Shown here one piece after another: positions 18,066-27,500 of a stretch of 64,000 bases of DNA (position 1 is the first letter of the stretch; every line of letters begins with the position of its first letter). The translations under genes and the position numbers were made by a program. The notes under the pieces are model-generated. The model was given only the letters and a program-made list of their open reading frames with translations, was not told the origin of the DNA and ran no database searches. Location: NCBI GenBank assembly GCA_944324945.1, contig CALUYE010000004.1, forward strand, positions 1 through 64,000, read 5' to 3'. This DNA is from Candidatus Gastranaerophilales bacterium (GTDB lineage: Bacteria > Cyanobacteriota > Vampirovibrionia > Gastranaerophilales > Gastranaerophilaceae).

Positions 18066-19349
18066 TTACAAATCAGCTATAACAACAGTTAAGTCTTTTC
18101 CTGCTCTGTTTACTCCGATAGGGTCATAGACTGTATGTTTGTCTTTTATTTCGGGGATTAATTTTTTAATTTCATTTACGGTTTCACCCGTGATACTTAA
18201 ATTATGAATTGCAATATAATCTTTTTTGCCCGATGTGGGTTTTAGAGTAACCTGTGCGCCTTCAAGCTCCAGCTTTTCTTGAAGCTCTTGTGCTTGCTGT
18301 TCTTTTGATTCAGCATATAAGATACCTATTGAAAGGTCTTGAAGCTCTATATCCTGTTTGTTTCGATAAACCATATTGTCAATTAATTCCTGGGTTTTCT
18401 CCGGATCAATTATCCAATAGCTTACAACGCTTCTTGTTGAAGGAGTTCCCGGGATTGTTGCTATTTGAATTGTTGAAGTATCTACATGTTTTGCTATTCC
18501 TGCATATTTTGCAAGTTCATAAGCCGACATATCCGTTTGAATATATTGCGGCATAATTTTTAACAATTCAGGAAGTTTTACGATAACCGTAGGGTCTTTA
18601 AGCCTTGCAAGCAGTGCATTAAAGAACCATTGTTGGCGTTTAATTCTTCCTATATCGCCAAAGGAATCATGTCTGAATCTTAAATATCCTTCAACTTCTT
18701 TACCTGATAAAATTTGATTTCCCTGTTTTAAGTTAATGTGAAGTTTGGCGGTGTAATCATCGTATTTCATGTTTTTTTCAATATAGATAGGAAGTCCGCC
18801 AAGAGCATCAATCATCTTAACAACGCCTTCGTTTGAAATTGCAAGGTAGTTGTTGATTTTAACGCCAAAAGTTTCTTCAACCGTTCTTTGAGCGAGCCTT
18901 GCTCCTCCAAAAGCAAATGCATGGTTAATTTTATCGGCTTTTGATTTACCTGCTATGAAAACTTTTGAATCCCTCGGAATAGAAATAACATTAACATCTT
19001 TTCCGTATGGCGCAATGCTTATTAAAAGCATGGTATCCGTTCTGTTGCCTTTAAAAGGGTCTTTTGTGTTTGTTGCAACATCTACACCCATCAAAAGAAT
19101 ATTTTGTCTTCTCGGGGAGAAATTAAAACTTAAATCAAGCTGCGAGCGGTTTTTATTATCGTCTGACGAGTCAAGATTAAAAGCAGGCAGATAATTTAAA
19201 AAGAAGTATGCCATCGCTCCGACAATTAAAAGCAATATAACAAACTTAAAAAAATTGTTGTTATTCTTCGGGCGTTTTCTTCTTTTTGCGTATTGCGCTC
19301 TTATGGGTATTCTATATACTTGAGTTCTGTCTTCTAAACTGCTGTTCAT
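18066..19349 (-). CDS. LytR-CpsA-Psr (LCP) family phosphotransferase
   Basis: 427 residues: a basic cytoplasmic N-terminus, one transmembrane helix near 33-50, the LCP catalytic domain (about 80-310) with RTDTMLLISI, the IPRDSKVFI segment and the RFRHDSFGDIGRIKRQQ motif, and a C-terminal LytR_C-like domain (about 345-427). LCP enzymes attach undecaprenyl-linked polymers to cell-wall glycan; cyanobacteria also carry them. The arginines and aspartates expected for pyrophosphate binding are present. The gene stands alone. Its acceptor polymer cannot be deduced here. Confidence 0.9.
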   Translation of the reverse strand: MNSSLEDRTQVYRIPIRAQYAKRRKRPKNNNNFFKFVILLLIVGAMAYFFLNYLPAFNLDSSDDNKNRSQLDLSFNFSPRRQNILLMGVDVATNTKDPFKGNRTDTMLLISIAPYGKDVNVISIPRDSKVFIAGKSKADKINHAFAFGGARLAQRTVEETFGVKINNYLAISNEGVVKMIDALGGLPIYIEKNMKYDDYTAKLHINLKQGNQILSGKEVEGYLRFRHDSFGDIGRIKRQQWFFNALLARLKDPTVIVKLPELLKIMPQYIQTDMSAYELAKYAGIAKHVDTSTIQIATIPGTPSTRSVVSYWIIDPEKTQELIDNMVYRNKQDIELQDLSIGILYAESKEQQAQELQEKLELEGAQVTLKPTSGKKDYIAIHNLSITGETVNEIKKLIPEIKDKHTVYDPIGVNRAGKDLTVVIADL

Positions 19350-19408
19350 TTTTAATCATTCATATTTAACATTCATTATTATACTATATAAAAAATAAAA
19401 ATACACAA

Positions 19409-19425
19409 ACACTATTTTTTAGTGT
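19409..19425. repeat. Short inverted repeat between divergent LCP and TPR genes
   Basis: ACACTA at 19409-19414 and TAGTGT at 19420-19425 with a 5-nt T-rich spacer. It lies in the shared promoter region and could be an operator or a small RNA hairpin; the arms are short. Confidence 0.25.
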
Positions 19426-19452
19426 ATTATTTTATAAAGTGCGGAGGATAAT

Positions 19453-20040
19453 TTGAAAAACAATTTTAAAAATTTAATAAAAGCGTTTTTTGTTTTTTTA
19501 TTTTTAAATACCTCCTTTTTATGTGCACAAGAGCAAAATTACGACGAAATAATACAAAATGCCATGGCTTTATATGCTACGGGAAATTATTCGCAATCAT
19601 ATAATTTACTTGACAACCTTCCCGTTGATAAAAAAAACGAAAACGTATTTTTAATTTTATCCAATATAGCTCAAGAACAAAATGACGATAATGCGGCAAT
19701 TTCAAATTTAAATAAAGCACTTGATATAAATTATGAATTTTATAAGGCTTATTATAACTTAGGTTGTATTTTTGCTTCAAAAGAGTCTTATCTTCTTGCA
19801 CTTAATAATTTCGAACTTGCTTCAAAATACAATAAAGAATTTGCCCCCGCGTATTATAATCTTGCATATTGTCAGATGAAATTAAAAAATTTTAAAGGTG
19901 CAAAGAAAAATTTAATAAAAGCTCTTGAACTGGAACCTGATAATAAGGATATATTATACAATCTAATTTACTGTTATAAAGAATTAAACGAAGAAAAAAG
20001 AGCCAAAAAATTAATTGATGTTTATAATAAATTAACTTAA
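19453..20040 (+). CDS. Secreted TPR-repeat protein
   Basis: 195 residues with a signal peptide (about 1-25, ending SFLCAQ). The mature part consists of at least four tetratricopeptide-like helical repeats; clear units are KAYYNLGCIFASKESYLLAL and APAYYNLAYCQMKLKNFKGA, followed by DNKDILYNLIYCYKEL. The start codon is TTG at 19453, supported by GCGGAGGAT eight bases upstream. TPR proteins of this kind are periplasmic scaffolds; the partner is unknown. Confidence 0.75.
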   Translation: MKNNFKNLIKAFFVFLFLNTSFLCAQEQNYDEIIQNAMALYATGNYSQSYNLLDNLPVDKKNENVFLILSNIAQEQNDDNAAISNLNKALDINYEFYKAYYNLGCIFASKESYLLALNNFELASKYNKEFAPAYYNLAYCQMKLKNFKGAKKNLIKALELEPDNKDILYNLIYCYKELNEEKRAKKLIDVYNKLT

Positions 20041-20042
20041 TC

Positions 20043-20071
20043 TTGAAAAACTGCCTTTATTTAATTATACT
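20043..20071 (+). promoter_or_regulatory. Promoter with leaderless geometry
   Basis: TTGAAA at 20043-20048, a 17-bp spacer, and TATACT at 20066-20071. The -10 ends 6 nt before the ATG at 20078, and no Shine-Dalgarno is present between them. Confidence 0.6.
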
Positions 20072-20077
20072 CAATTT

Positions 20078-20704
20078 ATGCAGAGTTTATCCACTAGAGA
20101 AAATTTTTTTATAGGTCTTTCGTTATCAAATTCTTCAAATTACGATAGTTCAATTTGTGTTCTTGACAGAAATTCTAAAATTGTATTAATGGATAAATTT
20201 TATTTTGCACAGGATATTGATTATTTTTTTGAAAGTTCTCCATATATAAAAAATTCAATTATCTGCGCTTCGGTTCCTTATGATAATAAAATCTTAGAAG
20301 GAAAATGGAGAATACATTCCAAAAATTATCGGGTGCTTGGCGATTATTTTAAGGTAAATAAAGACAACTGGACTAACAGAATCTCAAGAAGATGCTGTGA
20401 TACGTTTAAAAAAATAAAAGAAAAAAATATTAAAATTATAAGATGTGATATTAATCAATTAAGACAATCCTATGGTTTATATCCGCATTTTCAAACAAGA
20501 ACAAGTCTTGATTGTAAAAATCTTCAAACGTCTCTTAAAATTAAATACAATTTTTCTCAATTGCCCGATAATATGCTTCCTGCTTCAAACCTTGAAGCGA
20601 TAATAATTGCAATGTTTGCGCTTGAATATGTAAATAATATAAAAACAAATGAAATGTTTAATATAGATAATATTCCCGTTCTGGCGCGTGCCGTTTACGA
20701 TTAA
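20078..20704 (+). CDS. Unknown protein, weak resemblance to RNase H-fold (DUF429-like) proteins
   Basis: 208 residues, cytoplasmic. The N-terminal part FFIGLSLSNSSNYDSSICVLD resembles the first strand-turn-strand of an RNase H fold, and the C-terminal LPASNLEAIIIAMFALEY resembles the A-x-DA-helix of DUF429 proteins, but the acidic residues of an active nuclease are not all obvious. The ATG at 20078 has a well-formed promoter ending 6 nt upstream. It lies 37 bp after the TPR gene and 13 bp before waaA, so it probably heads a transcript that includes waaA. Confidence 0.5.
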   Translation: MQSLSTRENFFIGLSLSNSSNYDSSICVLDRNSKIVLMDKFYFAQDIDYFFESSPYIKNSIICASVPYDNKILEGKWRIHSKNYRVLGDYFKVNKDNWTNRISRRCCDTFKKIKEKNIKIIRCDINQLRQSYGLYPHFQTRTSLDCKNLQTSLKIKYNFSQLPDNMLPASNLEAIIIAMFALEYVNNIKTNEMFNIDNIPVLARAVYD

Positions 20705-20717
20705 AATTGGAGAAGGT

Positions 20718-21986
20718 ATGGAAATAGAAAAAAAGATTTTAGATTTATATAAATCAGTAAATATAAATACTATGAAAAAAATAATTCCTTTTATAGATTT
20801 TACAAGGAAATTAAATAAAAAACCGCCTATTCCCTTAAAAGAGAAGCTATGCCTTATACCGATTGAAGACTTTTCTTCAGATAAAGTCATAATGCTTCAT
20901 GGGGTTTCTGTCGGAGAGGTTTTGTCTTTGGATAATTTAATTAAAAAAATAAAAGAAAATTTCCCTTCTCATAAACTGGTTTTAACAACAGGAACTCTTA
21001 CAGGGCAAGAATTGGCGCATAAAAAATACGATAAATTGTGCGATTATATAACTTATTTTCCGCTTGATATTTATGAAGCGGTTGATAAATTTTTATCAAA
21101 AATTAACCCTAGGGTAATTTTAATTGCAGAAACCGAATTATGGCCCAATTTTGCACTTTGCGCAAAAGAAAAAAACATTCCTCTTTATATTATAAACGGA
21201 AGAATTTCGGATAAATCATATCCTTCTTATTTAAAATTCAGAAAATTTTTTGAAATGATTTTAAATTTTTACACGGGCATTTTTTGCCAGAGTGAACTCG
21301 ATAAAAAGCGTTTTATTGATTTAGGCGCAAGAAAAGAATCAGTTGAAGTAATGAAAAATTTAAAATTTGAAATAGAAAAAAAATCTTCAGATATTGATTT
21401 ATTTTCTCAAAATTCCAAGGTTTTAATCGCGGCTTCTACCCACAAAGGCGAAGATGAAATTGTTTTAAAGGCTTATAAAAAATTAAAATCAAAAATAAAA
21501 AACCTGAAATTAATCATCGCTCCAAGACATTTAACAAGGGTTGATGATGTTTATAAATTAACAAAAAACTATAATTTTAAAACAGGTTTCAGGACGAAAA
21601 ACGATAACTTTTCTCTTAACGATATTATAATTTTAGATACTTTAGGAGAATTATCCAAAGTGTATTCAATAGCGGATGTTGCATTTATCGGCGGAAGCTT
21701 CAATAAAACGGGCGGTCATAATCCTCTTGAAGCTACTATTTATTCAAAACCTGCGGTATCAGGGCCTTCAATTAAAAATTTCAGAGATATTTATTCTCTT
21801 TTAGAGCGCGATAAGGCGGCTTTTGTTGTTAAAAACGAACGCGAATTTTATGAAATACTTGAAAAATTGTTAAGCGATGATGTATTTTATAAAACCATAA
21901 CCCACAACTGCTTAAACAGTTTTAAATCTCAACAGGGAGCTGTTGATTTTGTAATTAATAAACTTGGTGATATTTTAAATAATTAA
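20718..21986 (+). CDS. waaA: 3-deoxy-D-manno-octulosonic acid transferase (Kdo transferase)
   Basis: 422 residues from the ATG at 20718, preceded by GGAG at ideal spacing; the frame is open 30 bp further into the upstream gene. GT30-family motifs are visible: HGVSVGEVLS near the N-terminus, AETELWPNF in the middle (catalytic glutamate region), and FIGGSFNKTGGHNPLEA near the C-terminus. The enzyme adds Kdo to lipid IVA at the inner membrane. The N-terminal anchor is weak. Together with the lpx cluster further on it supports a Kdo-lipid A outer membrane. Confidence 0.92.
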   Translation: MEIEKKILDLYKSVNINTMKKIIPFIDFTRKLNKKPPIPLKEKLCLIPIEDFSSDKVIMLHGVSVGEVLSLDNLIKKIKENFPSHKLVLTTGTLTGQELAHKKYDKLCDYITYFPLDIYEAVDKFLSKINPRVILIAETELWPNFALCAKEKNIPLYIINGRISDKSYPSYLKFRKFFEMILNFYTGIFCQSELDKKRFIDLGARKESVEVMKNLKFEIEKKSSDIDLFSQNSKVLIAASTHKGEDEIVLKAYKKLKSKIKNLKLIIAPRHLTRVDDVYKLTKNYNFKTGFRTKNDNFSLNDIIILDTLGELSKVYSIADVAFIGGSFNKTGGHNPLEATIYSKPAVSGPSIKNFRDIYSLLERDKAAFVVKNEREFYEILEKLLSDDVFYKTITHNCLNSFKSQQGAVDFVINKLGDILNN

Positions 21987-21995
21987 AATTCGTAG

Positions 21996-22001
21996 TAAAA
22001 T
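21996..22001 (+). promoter_or_regulatory. -10 element of cysS, leaderless geometry
   Basis: GTAGTAAAAT followed 6 nt later by the cysS ATG. The ten bases are identical to those at the same place before the YhaM-like gene (291-300). No good -35 is visible. Confidence 0.4.
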
Positions 22002-22007
22002 AAATTT

Positions 22008-23405
22008 ATGCTTAAAATATATAATACGTTAACAAATAAAATTGAAGAATTTAAACCTCTTGAAGATAACAAAGTAAAAATGTATGTCTGCGGGCCTACG
22101 GTTTATGATAACGCTCATTTAGGACATGCAAGATGTTATATAACTTGGGATGTTTTATACAGATATCTTAAATTTTCAGGCTATGAAGTTACATATTGCA
22201 GAAATGTAACCGATGTTGACGATAAAATATTAAAAAAAGCGGATGAAAATAACGTTTCAAGTGAAGTTATAACGGATAAATATTATAAATCTTTTATAAA
22301 TTCCATGAATAATTTAAATGTCTTAAAGCCAGATATAGAGCCCCGTGCAACAAAAACGCTCGGTGAAATGATTGCAATGATAAAGACTCTGGAAAAAGAA
22401 GGCTATGCTTATGCGACTTGCGGGGATGTTTATTTCAGAGTAGAAAAATATAAAAAATACGGCGAATTATCCTCTCAACCCATAAAAGATCTTCTAAACG
22501 GAGCAAGGGTTGATGTTGATGATAAAAAAGAATCCCCGCTTGATTTTGCACTGTGGAAAAAAGATGAACTTCACGGATATCCTTCTCCCTGGGGCAAAGG
22601 ACGTCCCGGGTGGCATATAGAGTGCTCTGCAATGAACAGGAAATATTTAGGCAAAACCATAGATATCCACGCAGGCGGTGCAGATTTAGCGTTTCCTCAC
22701 CATGAAAACGAAAGAGCACAATCCGAATGTGCAAACGGTTGCACGTTTGCAAACTATTGGATGCATAACGGTTTTGTTACGATAAATAAAGAAAAGATGT
22801 CAAAATCTTTGAATAATTTTTTAACAATAGATGATGTTTTAAAAAATTATGATACAAATGCAATAAGACTGTTTATTTTAACAAACCATTACAGAATGCC
22901 CGTTGAATTTAACGATGTCGCACTGACAAGCGCTAAAAACGGCGCAAAAAGATTAATAAATTCAATTGCGGGTATTGAATTAACAAATGAATACGATACA
23001 AGTGCCATAGAAGAATTTAAATGCGCAATGGATGATGATTTAAATACTTCAAAAGCGCTTGCGGTTTTATTTTCTCTGGTTGATAAAATTAAAAAAGGAA
23101 TAAATAAACAAATAAACGCAAATACCCTGAATTATTTAGGCTCTGTTTTGGGTTTTGATTTTTCTCTTGCTAAAAAAGAACTGTCAAACGAAGAATTAAA
23201 AGAACTCACAGAGCCCTTATATGAAGAATTTAATCTTGATAAAAATATACAATTCGATAAAGTGATTGATGAAATTATTAAAATAAGAAAAACGGCACGT
23301 GATAATAAGGACTGGCAAAAGTCGGATGAAATAAGAGATAAACTTTTAAAACATAAAATCCAACTTAAAGACTCTAAAGAAGGGACAAGTTGGACGTGTC
23401 TTTAG
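22008..23405 (+). CDS. cysS: Cysteine--tRNA ligase
   Basis: 465 residues. Class I synthetase with the HIGH-type motif in YDNAHLGHAR, zinc ligands in MYVCGPTVYD and the WHIECSAM and HHENERAQSE segments, and KMSKSLNNF. Charges tRNA-Cys in the cytoplasm. The length is normal. No ribosome binding site precedes the ATG, which lies 6 nt after a TAAAAT hexamer. It overlaps the start of rsmI. Confidence 0.95.
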   Translation: MLKIYNTLTNKIEEFKPLEDNKVKMYVCGPTVYDNAHLGHARCYITWDVLYRYLKFSGYEVTYCRNVTDVDDKILKKADENNVSSEVITDKYYKSFINSMNNLNVLKPDIEPRATKTLGEMIAMIKTLEKEGYAYATCGDVYFRVEKYKKYGELSSQPIKDLLNGARVDVDDKKESPLDFALWKKDELHGYPSPWGKGRPGWHIECSAMNRKYLGKTIDIHAGGADLAFPHHENERAQSECANGCTFANYWMHNGFVTINKEKMSKSLNNFLTIDDVLKNYDTNAIRLFILTNHYRMPVEFNDVALTSAKNGAKRLINSIAGIELTNEYDTSAIEEFKCAMDDDLNTSKALAVLFSLVDKIKKGINKQINANTLNYLGSVLGFDFSLAKKELSNEELKELTEPLYEEFNLDKNIQFDKVIDEIIKIRKTARDNKDWQKSDEIRDKLLKHKIQLKDSKEGTSWTCL

Positions 23406-24208
23406 AAAATGCACTTTATGTTGTTGCAACTCCTATCGGGAATCTTGATGATATAACATATCGCGCAGTGGATGTTTTAAAAAATGTTGATATTATTGCA
23501 GCAGAAGATACAAGAACAACAAGTGTGCTTCTTGAAAAATATAACATTTCAACAAAATTAATAAGCTATCATAAATTTAGCGAAAAGTCGCGTCTGGAAC
23601 TATTTTTAACTTATTTATCCGAAGGTAAATCAATAGCGCTTGTATCAGATGCAGGGACTCCTTTGATTTCCGATCCCGGGAATATTTTAGTTAAAGAAGT
23701 AATAAATAATAACCATAAAGTAATACCGATAGTCGGTGCAAGCGCAGTTTCGGCTTTATTGCAATCGGTATATCGCAAGGATGAAGATTTTAAATTTGTC
23801 GGATTTTTACCGAGAACAAAAGAAAAAATTGAAAAATTAATCAAAGATAACGAATTTGAAAATCTTGTTTTTTATGAAAGCCCTCAAAGATTAATTGAAA
23901 CACTTAATATAATTAAAAATATTTATCCCGATAAAAAAATAACAATAGGAAGAGAACTAACCAAAAAATTTGAACAAATAATAACGGATAGTGTTAATAA
24001 TGTGATTGAATTTTATAAAAATAATATTTTAAAAGGCGAAATAGCAGCGCTCCTTCATAAAAGCGAAAAAATAAGCAATGAAATTAATCTTGAAGATAAA
24101 ATAGAAAAATTAAAAAAATTAAATTTTAAAGATAAAGAGATTTCTCTGATTTTATCCTCTCTATACGATATAAACAAAAATATTATTTACAAAAAATGTC
24201 TTAAATAA
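23396..24208 (+). CDS. rsmI: 16S rRNA 2'-O-ribose C1402 methyltransferase RsmI
   Basis: About 270 residues beginning LYVVATPIGNLDDITYRAVD, with DTRTTSVLLEKY, ALVSDAGTPLISDPG and VGFLPRT, all hallmarks of RsmI (tetrapyrrole-methylase fold). It methylates C1402 of 16S rRNA. The GTG at 23396 is preferred; a TTG at 23390 is possible, both behind AAGGGA. The start lies inside the cysS 3' end, so translation is probably coupled. The C-terminal third is rich in Lys and Ile and diverged. Confidence 0.93.
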   Translation: MSLENALYVVATPIGNLDDITYRAVDVLKNVDIIAAEDTRTTSVLLEKYNISTKLISYHKFSEKSRLELFLTYLSEGKSIALVSDAGTPLISDPGNILVKEVINNNHKVIPIVGASAVSALLQSVYRKDEDFKFVGFLPRTKEKIEKLIKDNEFENLVFYESPQRLIETLNIIKNIYPDKKITIGRELTKKFEQIITDSVNNVIEFYKNNILKGEIAALLHKSEKISNEINLEDKIEKLKKLNFKDKEISLILSSLYDINKNIIYKKCLK

Positions 24209-24209
24209 T

Positions 24210-26333
24210 TTAAGCCCCCGGAAGCGGAACATTTTGAGGAATTAATTTTTCATCATCATATTCAATTAAATCCGTATTTGTTGTATCAAACTGTTTTTTG
24301 GGCTGCTGAAGTTTTTGTTTTTCGCTTTTTATTTTTGTTGTATTTTGTTGTTTTGATGTAGCGCTTGGTATAACTTGCGGTGTCGGTGCCTGTTGTTTTA
24401 TATCAGCATTTTTTTCTTCCGTTTCATCAACCGTTTCATCTATATCATTATCCTCGATTTTAACCGGGCTTAAGCCTTCGGAGCCGTTCATTTTCGGATA
24501 ATCAAACACGCTTTTCGGGAAATTTTGAATTGCTGTTTTCATAAACTGTGCAAAAATTCTCGCAGGCCATGAGCCTCCCGTTATTCCCGGTAATTTTGCA
24601 TTATTGTCGTTTCCAAGCCAAACACCCGTTACAATATCAGGAGTATATCCGACAAACCAGGCGTCTCGGTAATCGTTTGTTGTTCCTGTTTTGCCTGCAA
24701 TATTTTCCGCAATATTTGCAGCGCGCCCCGTTCCTATTTCAACAACTTTTCTTAGCATATATGTCATGCCTGCAGCTGTTTCAAAATTAATTACTTTAAC
24801 AATTTTAGGGCCTGAATTTTCATAAATTGTAATTCCTCTTGAATTTTCTACCCTTTCAACGCTGTATGGTCTTACTTTAAAACCACCGTTTGCAAAAGCG
24901 CCGTACGCTACAACCATATCATATAATTTCACGCCGTTTGACCCGAGAGCAATCGTCATATCGTTTGCAAGAGGTGTTGTTATGCCCATTTCGCGTGCCG
25001 TTTGTATAACGGCATCAACTCCCGATTTTTTAATTAAACGAACGGCAGCAACGTTTGATGAAATTGCAAGAGCTTTCCAAAGAGGGATTTTTCCTCTGTA
25101 TTTTTTACCGTAGTTTTTAGGAGACCAGTCTTTAATTGTTAAAGGAGTGTCTTCAATTTGTTCGTCAATACTTATACCCTGTTGAAGTGCCGTTGCATAA
25201 ACAAAAGGCTTAAAAGAAGATCCGGACGGTCTTATAGCTTTTGTTACGCGGTCATACTGGCTTTGTTCGTAATTTTTACCGCCAAGATAAGCATATATTC
25301 TTCCTGTTGTAGGGCTGAACGAAAACAGTGCAATTTGATTAGAAGCTTTATTTAACCCTGCTTTTGCCATGGTTGATGTTGCAAGATTTTGAGCCGTATT
25401 TTGAGCTTTATAATCAAGCGTTGTATATATTTTTAATCCGCCCTGAGAAATTTCCTGTTCTTCAAAACCGATATTTTTTAATTCATTTAAAACAAAGTCT
25501 ATAAAATAAGGTGCTTTGTTGTATGAATATATTCTCGGCTTATTTGACAGTCGGAGCCCCTCCTTTTGAGCTTGCTGCATTTGCTCAAGAGTTATGTATT
25601 TGTTGCGGTACATTCTTTTTAAAACCTGATTGCGGCGCCTTAACCCAGCTTCTTTATTGGCAAAAGGAGAATAAATCGAAGGAGCCTGCGGAAGCCCTGC
25701 AATAAGAGCCTGTTCGGCAAGGGTTAATTGGGATAAATCTTTATCAAAAAACGTTTTTGCGGCACTCGATACCCCGTAAACCCCAGAGCCTAAATAAACG
25801 GAATTAAGATACATTTCTAAGATTTCGTCTTTTGAAATGGTTTTTTCAATTCTGTGGGCAATGATTAATTCTTTTATTTTTCTGTCGAATGTTCTTTCGT
25901 TTGATAAGAATAAAATTCTTGCAAGCTGCTGGGTTATCGTTGAAGCCCCTTGTTTTACCTGTCCTGAGGCTATGTTTGTTATGGTAGAGCGAATCATACC
26001 CATGGTATCAAAGCCTCTGTGTTTGTAAAAATTCTTATCTTCCGTTGCAATTACCGCCTTTTTAAGGTAATCGGGGATTTTATCAATGGATACTTTTTCG
26101 AATTTGAAAGCTGTAAAAGTTTTGATTACTTCTCCGTTTGAAGCATAGACAGTTGTAACGGGGTTGGGTTTAATATCTTCAAAGTTTGATATAGGAGGTA
26201 AACTTGCAAGATAGATATTAAACGCTGCAATGGCAGCTAAAAATGCCGATATACCCATTGAAAATAAGCATAAGAAAATATTGCTTTTTTTTGGTCCTCT
26301 TTTTATAACCCGTTTTCTTCTAACGCTGTTCAT
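24210..26333 (-). CDS. Bifunctional penicillin-binding protein 1A-type
   Basis: 707 residues. A basic N-terminus and one transmembrane helix (about 20-42), a GT51 glycosyltransferase domain with EDKNFYKHRGFD and GASTITQQLAR, and a transpeptidase domain with the nucleophile in SGSSFKPF, an SSN motif and KTGTTND. It polymerises and crosslinks peptidoglycan in the periplasm. The last ~90 residues form a low-complexity tail rich in Gln, Lys, Asp and Pro, probably disordered. The gene converges on rsmI with a 1-bp gap. Confidence 0.93.
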   Translation of the reverse strand: MNSVRRKRVIKRGPKKSNIFLCLFSMGISAFLAAIAAFNIYLASLPPISNFEDIKPNPVTTVYASNGEVIKTFTAFKFEKVSIDKIPDYLKKAVIATEDKNFYKHRGFDTMGMIRSTITNIASGQVKQGASTITQQLARILFLSNERTFDRKIKELIIAHRIEKTISKDEILEMYLNSVYLGSGVYGVSSAAKTFFDKDLSQLTLAEQALIAGLPQAPSIYSPFANKEAGLRRRNQVLKRMYRNKYITLEQMQQAQKEGLRLSNKPRIYSYNKAPYFIDFVLNELKNIGFEEQEISQGGLKIYTTLDYKAQNTAQNLATSTMAKAGLNKASNQIALFSFSPTTGRIYAYLGGKNYEQSQYDRVTKAIRPSGSSFKPFVYATALQQGISIDEQIEDTPLTIKDWSPKNYGKKYRGKIPLWKALAISSNVAAVRLIKKSGVDAVIQTAREMGITTPLANDMTIALGSNGVKLYDMVVAYGAFANGGFKVRPYSVERVENSRGITIYENSGPKIVKVINFETAAGMTYMLRKVVEIGTGRAANIAENIAGKTGTTNDYRDAWFVGYTPDIVTGVWLGNDNNAKLPGITGGSWPARIFAQFMKTAIQNFPKSVFDYPKMNGSEGLSPVKIEDNDIDETVDETEEKNADIKQQAPTPQVIPSATSKQQNTTKIKSEKQKLQQPKKQFDTTNTDLIEYDDEKLIPQNVPLPGA

Positions 26334-26427
26334 GGCTTTAATTTTAGCGCAAAAAACAAATAATACAAAAGATAATATATTATATTAACAATTTTTAATA
26401 TTTTTAATAAGGCTTTATACAGTGTTT

Positions 26428-27435
26428 TTAATTAAAAATACCGTCGCAGATGCTTTGACAGAATTTGCATTTATTTGAACCAATGAGATTGTTTTTTAAA
26501 ACTTCAAAACCGTTTCTTTCAATAATTAAATTTTTACAGTTTTTGCAATAAGTTGATGAAGTTTCAATATTGACTATATTTCCGCAATAAACGTAATTTA
26601 ACCCTTCTTTTAGTGCTATATCGCGCGCTTTTAAGAGGGTGTTTATATTTGTTCTTTTTCTGTCCATGAATTTATACGCAGGATGAAAAGCACTGAAATG
26701 CAGCGGTGTATCGCATCCTAAATTATTTTTTATCCAGGCACATTCGTTTTTTATCATTTCCTCATCATCGTTTTCGCCTTCAATTAAAAGGGTTGTAATT
26801 TCAAGATGGGTGTTTGTTTTTTGTTTTATGTATTTTAGGGTTTCAAGAACGGGTTTTAAGGAAGCAAGACAGTTTTTTTGATAGAATTTTTCGCTAAAAC
26901 CTTTAAGATCAATATTAGCGGCATCAATATATTTGAATAATTCTTCTCTCGGGGCTTTATTTATATAGCCTGCACTTACAAGAATTGTTTTAATGTTTAG
27001 TTTATGCGCAAAAATGGCGCTATCAATTGCAAATTCAAGAAAAATAACAGGATCGTTATATGTAAAAGCAATGCTTTTACAGTCATATTTTTTGGCACAT
27101 TGCGCTATTTCAAGAGGAGTTATATATTCAAGAGGGTAATTGTTTGTATCTTTTATTTTGGTTATATGTTCATTCTGGCAAAATAAACACCCCATATTGC
27201 AACCCAATGTCCCAAAGGATAAAACTTTAGAAGAAGGTAAAAAATGATAAAGGGGCTTTTTTTCAACAGGATCAATCGCAAGCCCTGTTGTTTTTGAATA
27301 TGTTGTTAAAACAATATCTCCTTCGATATTTTTTCTTACCTTGCAAAAGCCTTCCTGATTATTCTTGAGTTTGCAATATCTCGGGCAAATGTCGCATCTT
27401 GTAATATTATTATTTAATACTGTTTGATATTTCAT
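26428..27435 (-). CDS. amrS: AmmeMemoRadiSam system radical SAM enzyme AmrS
   Basis: 335 residues. The radical SAM cluster motif is CNMGCLFC (C-x3-C-x2-C), preceded by a family-specific N-terminal cysteine group (CDICPRYCKL...FC) and followed by a C-terminal cluster-like group (YCKNCKN, then NKCKFCQSIC). These match the AmrS family, related to pyruvate-formate-lyase activating enzymes. Its substrate is, to my knowledge, not established. The gene is divergent from the Memo-AMMECR1 fusion, and the two share overlapping -10 hexamers; the ATG lies 7 nt after its -10 with no Shine-Dalgarno. Confidence 0.9.
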   Translation of the reverse strand: MKYQTVLNNNITRCDICPRYCKLKNNQEGFCKVRKNIEGDIVLTTYSKTTGLAIDPVEKKPLYHFLPSSKVLSFGTLGCNMGCLFCQNEHITKIKDTNNYPLEYITPLEIAQCAKKYDCKSIAFTYNDPVIFLEFAIDSAIFAHKLNIKTILVSAGYINKAPREELFKYIDAANIDLKGFSEKFYQKNCLASLKPVLETLKYIKQKTNTHLEITTLLIEGENDDEEMIKNECAWIKNNLGCDTPLHFSAFHPAYKFMDRKRTNINTLLKARDIALKEGLNYVYCGNIVNIETSSTYCKNCKNLIIERNGFEVLKNNLIGSNKCKFCQSICDGIFN

Positions 27436-27442
27436 AAAATAT

Positions 27443-27450
27443 ATTATAAT
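27443..27450. promoter_or_regulatory. Overlapping divergent -10 elements
   Basis: ATTATAAT reads as TATAAT on both strands (27448-27443 minus, 27445-27450 plus). It would drive amrS as a near-leaderless transcript and the Memo-AMMECR1 gene with a leader of about 44 nt that carries a GGGGGTG ribosome binding site. Confidence 0.45.
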
Positions 27451-27500
27451 TGTTTTTAAGATTAAATAAAATCTCTGATAAATTTTTTTTGGGGGTGTTT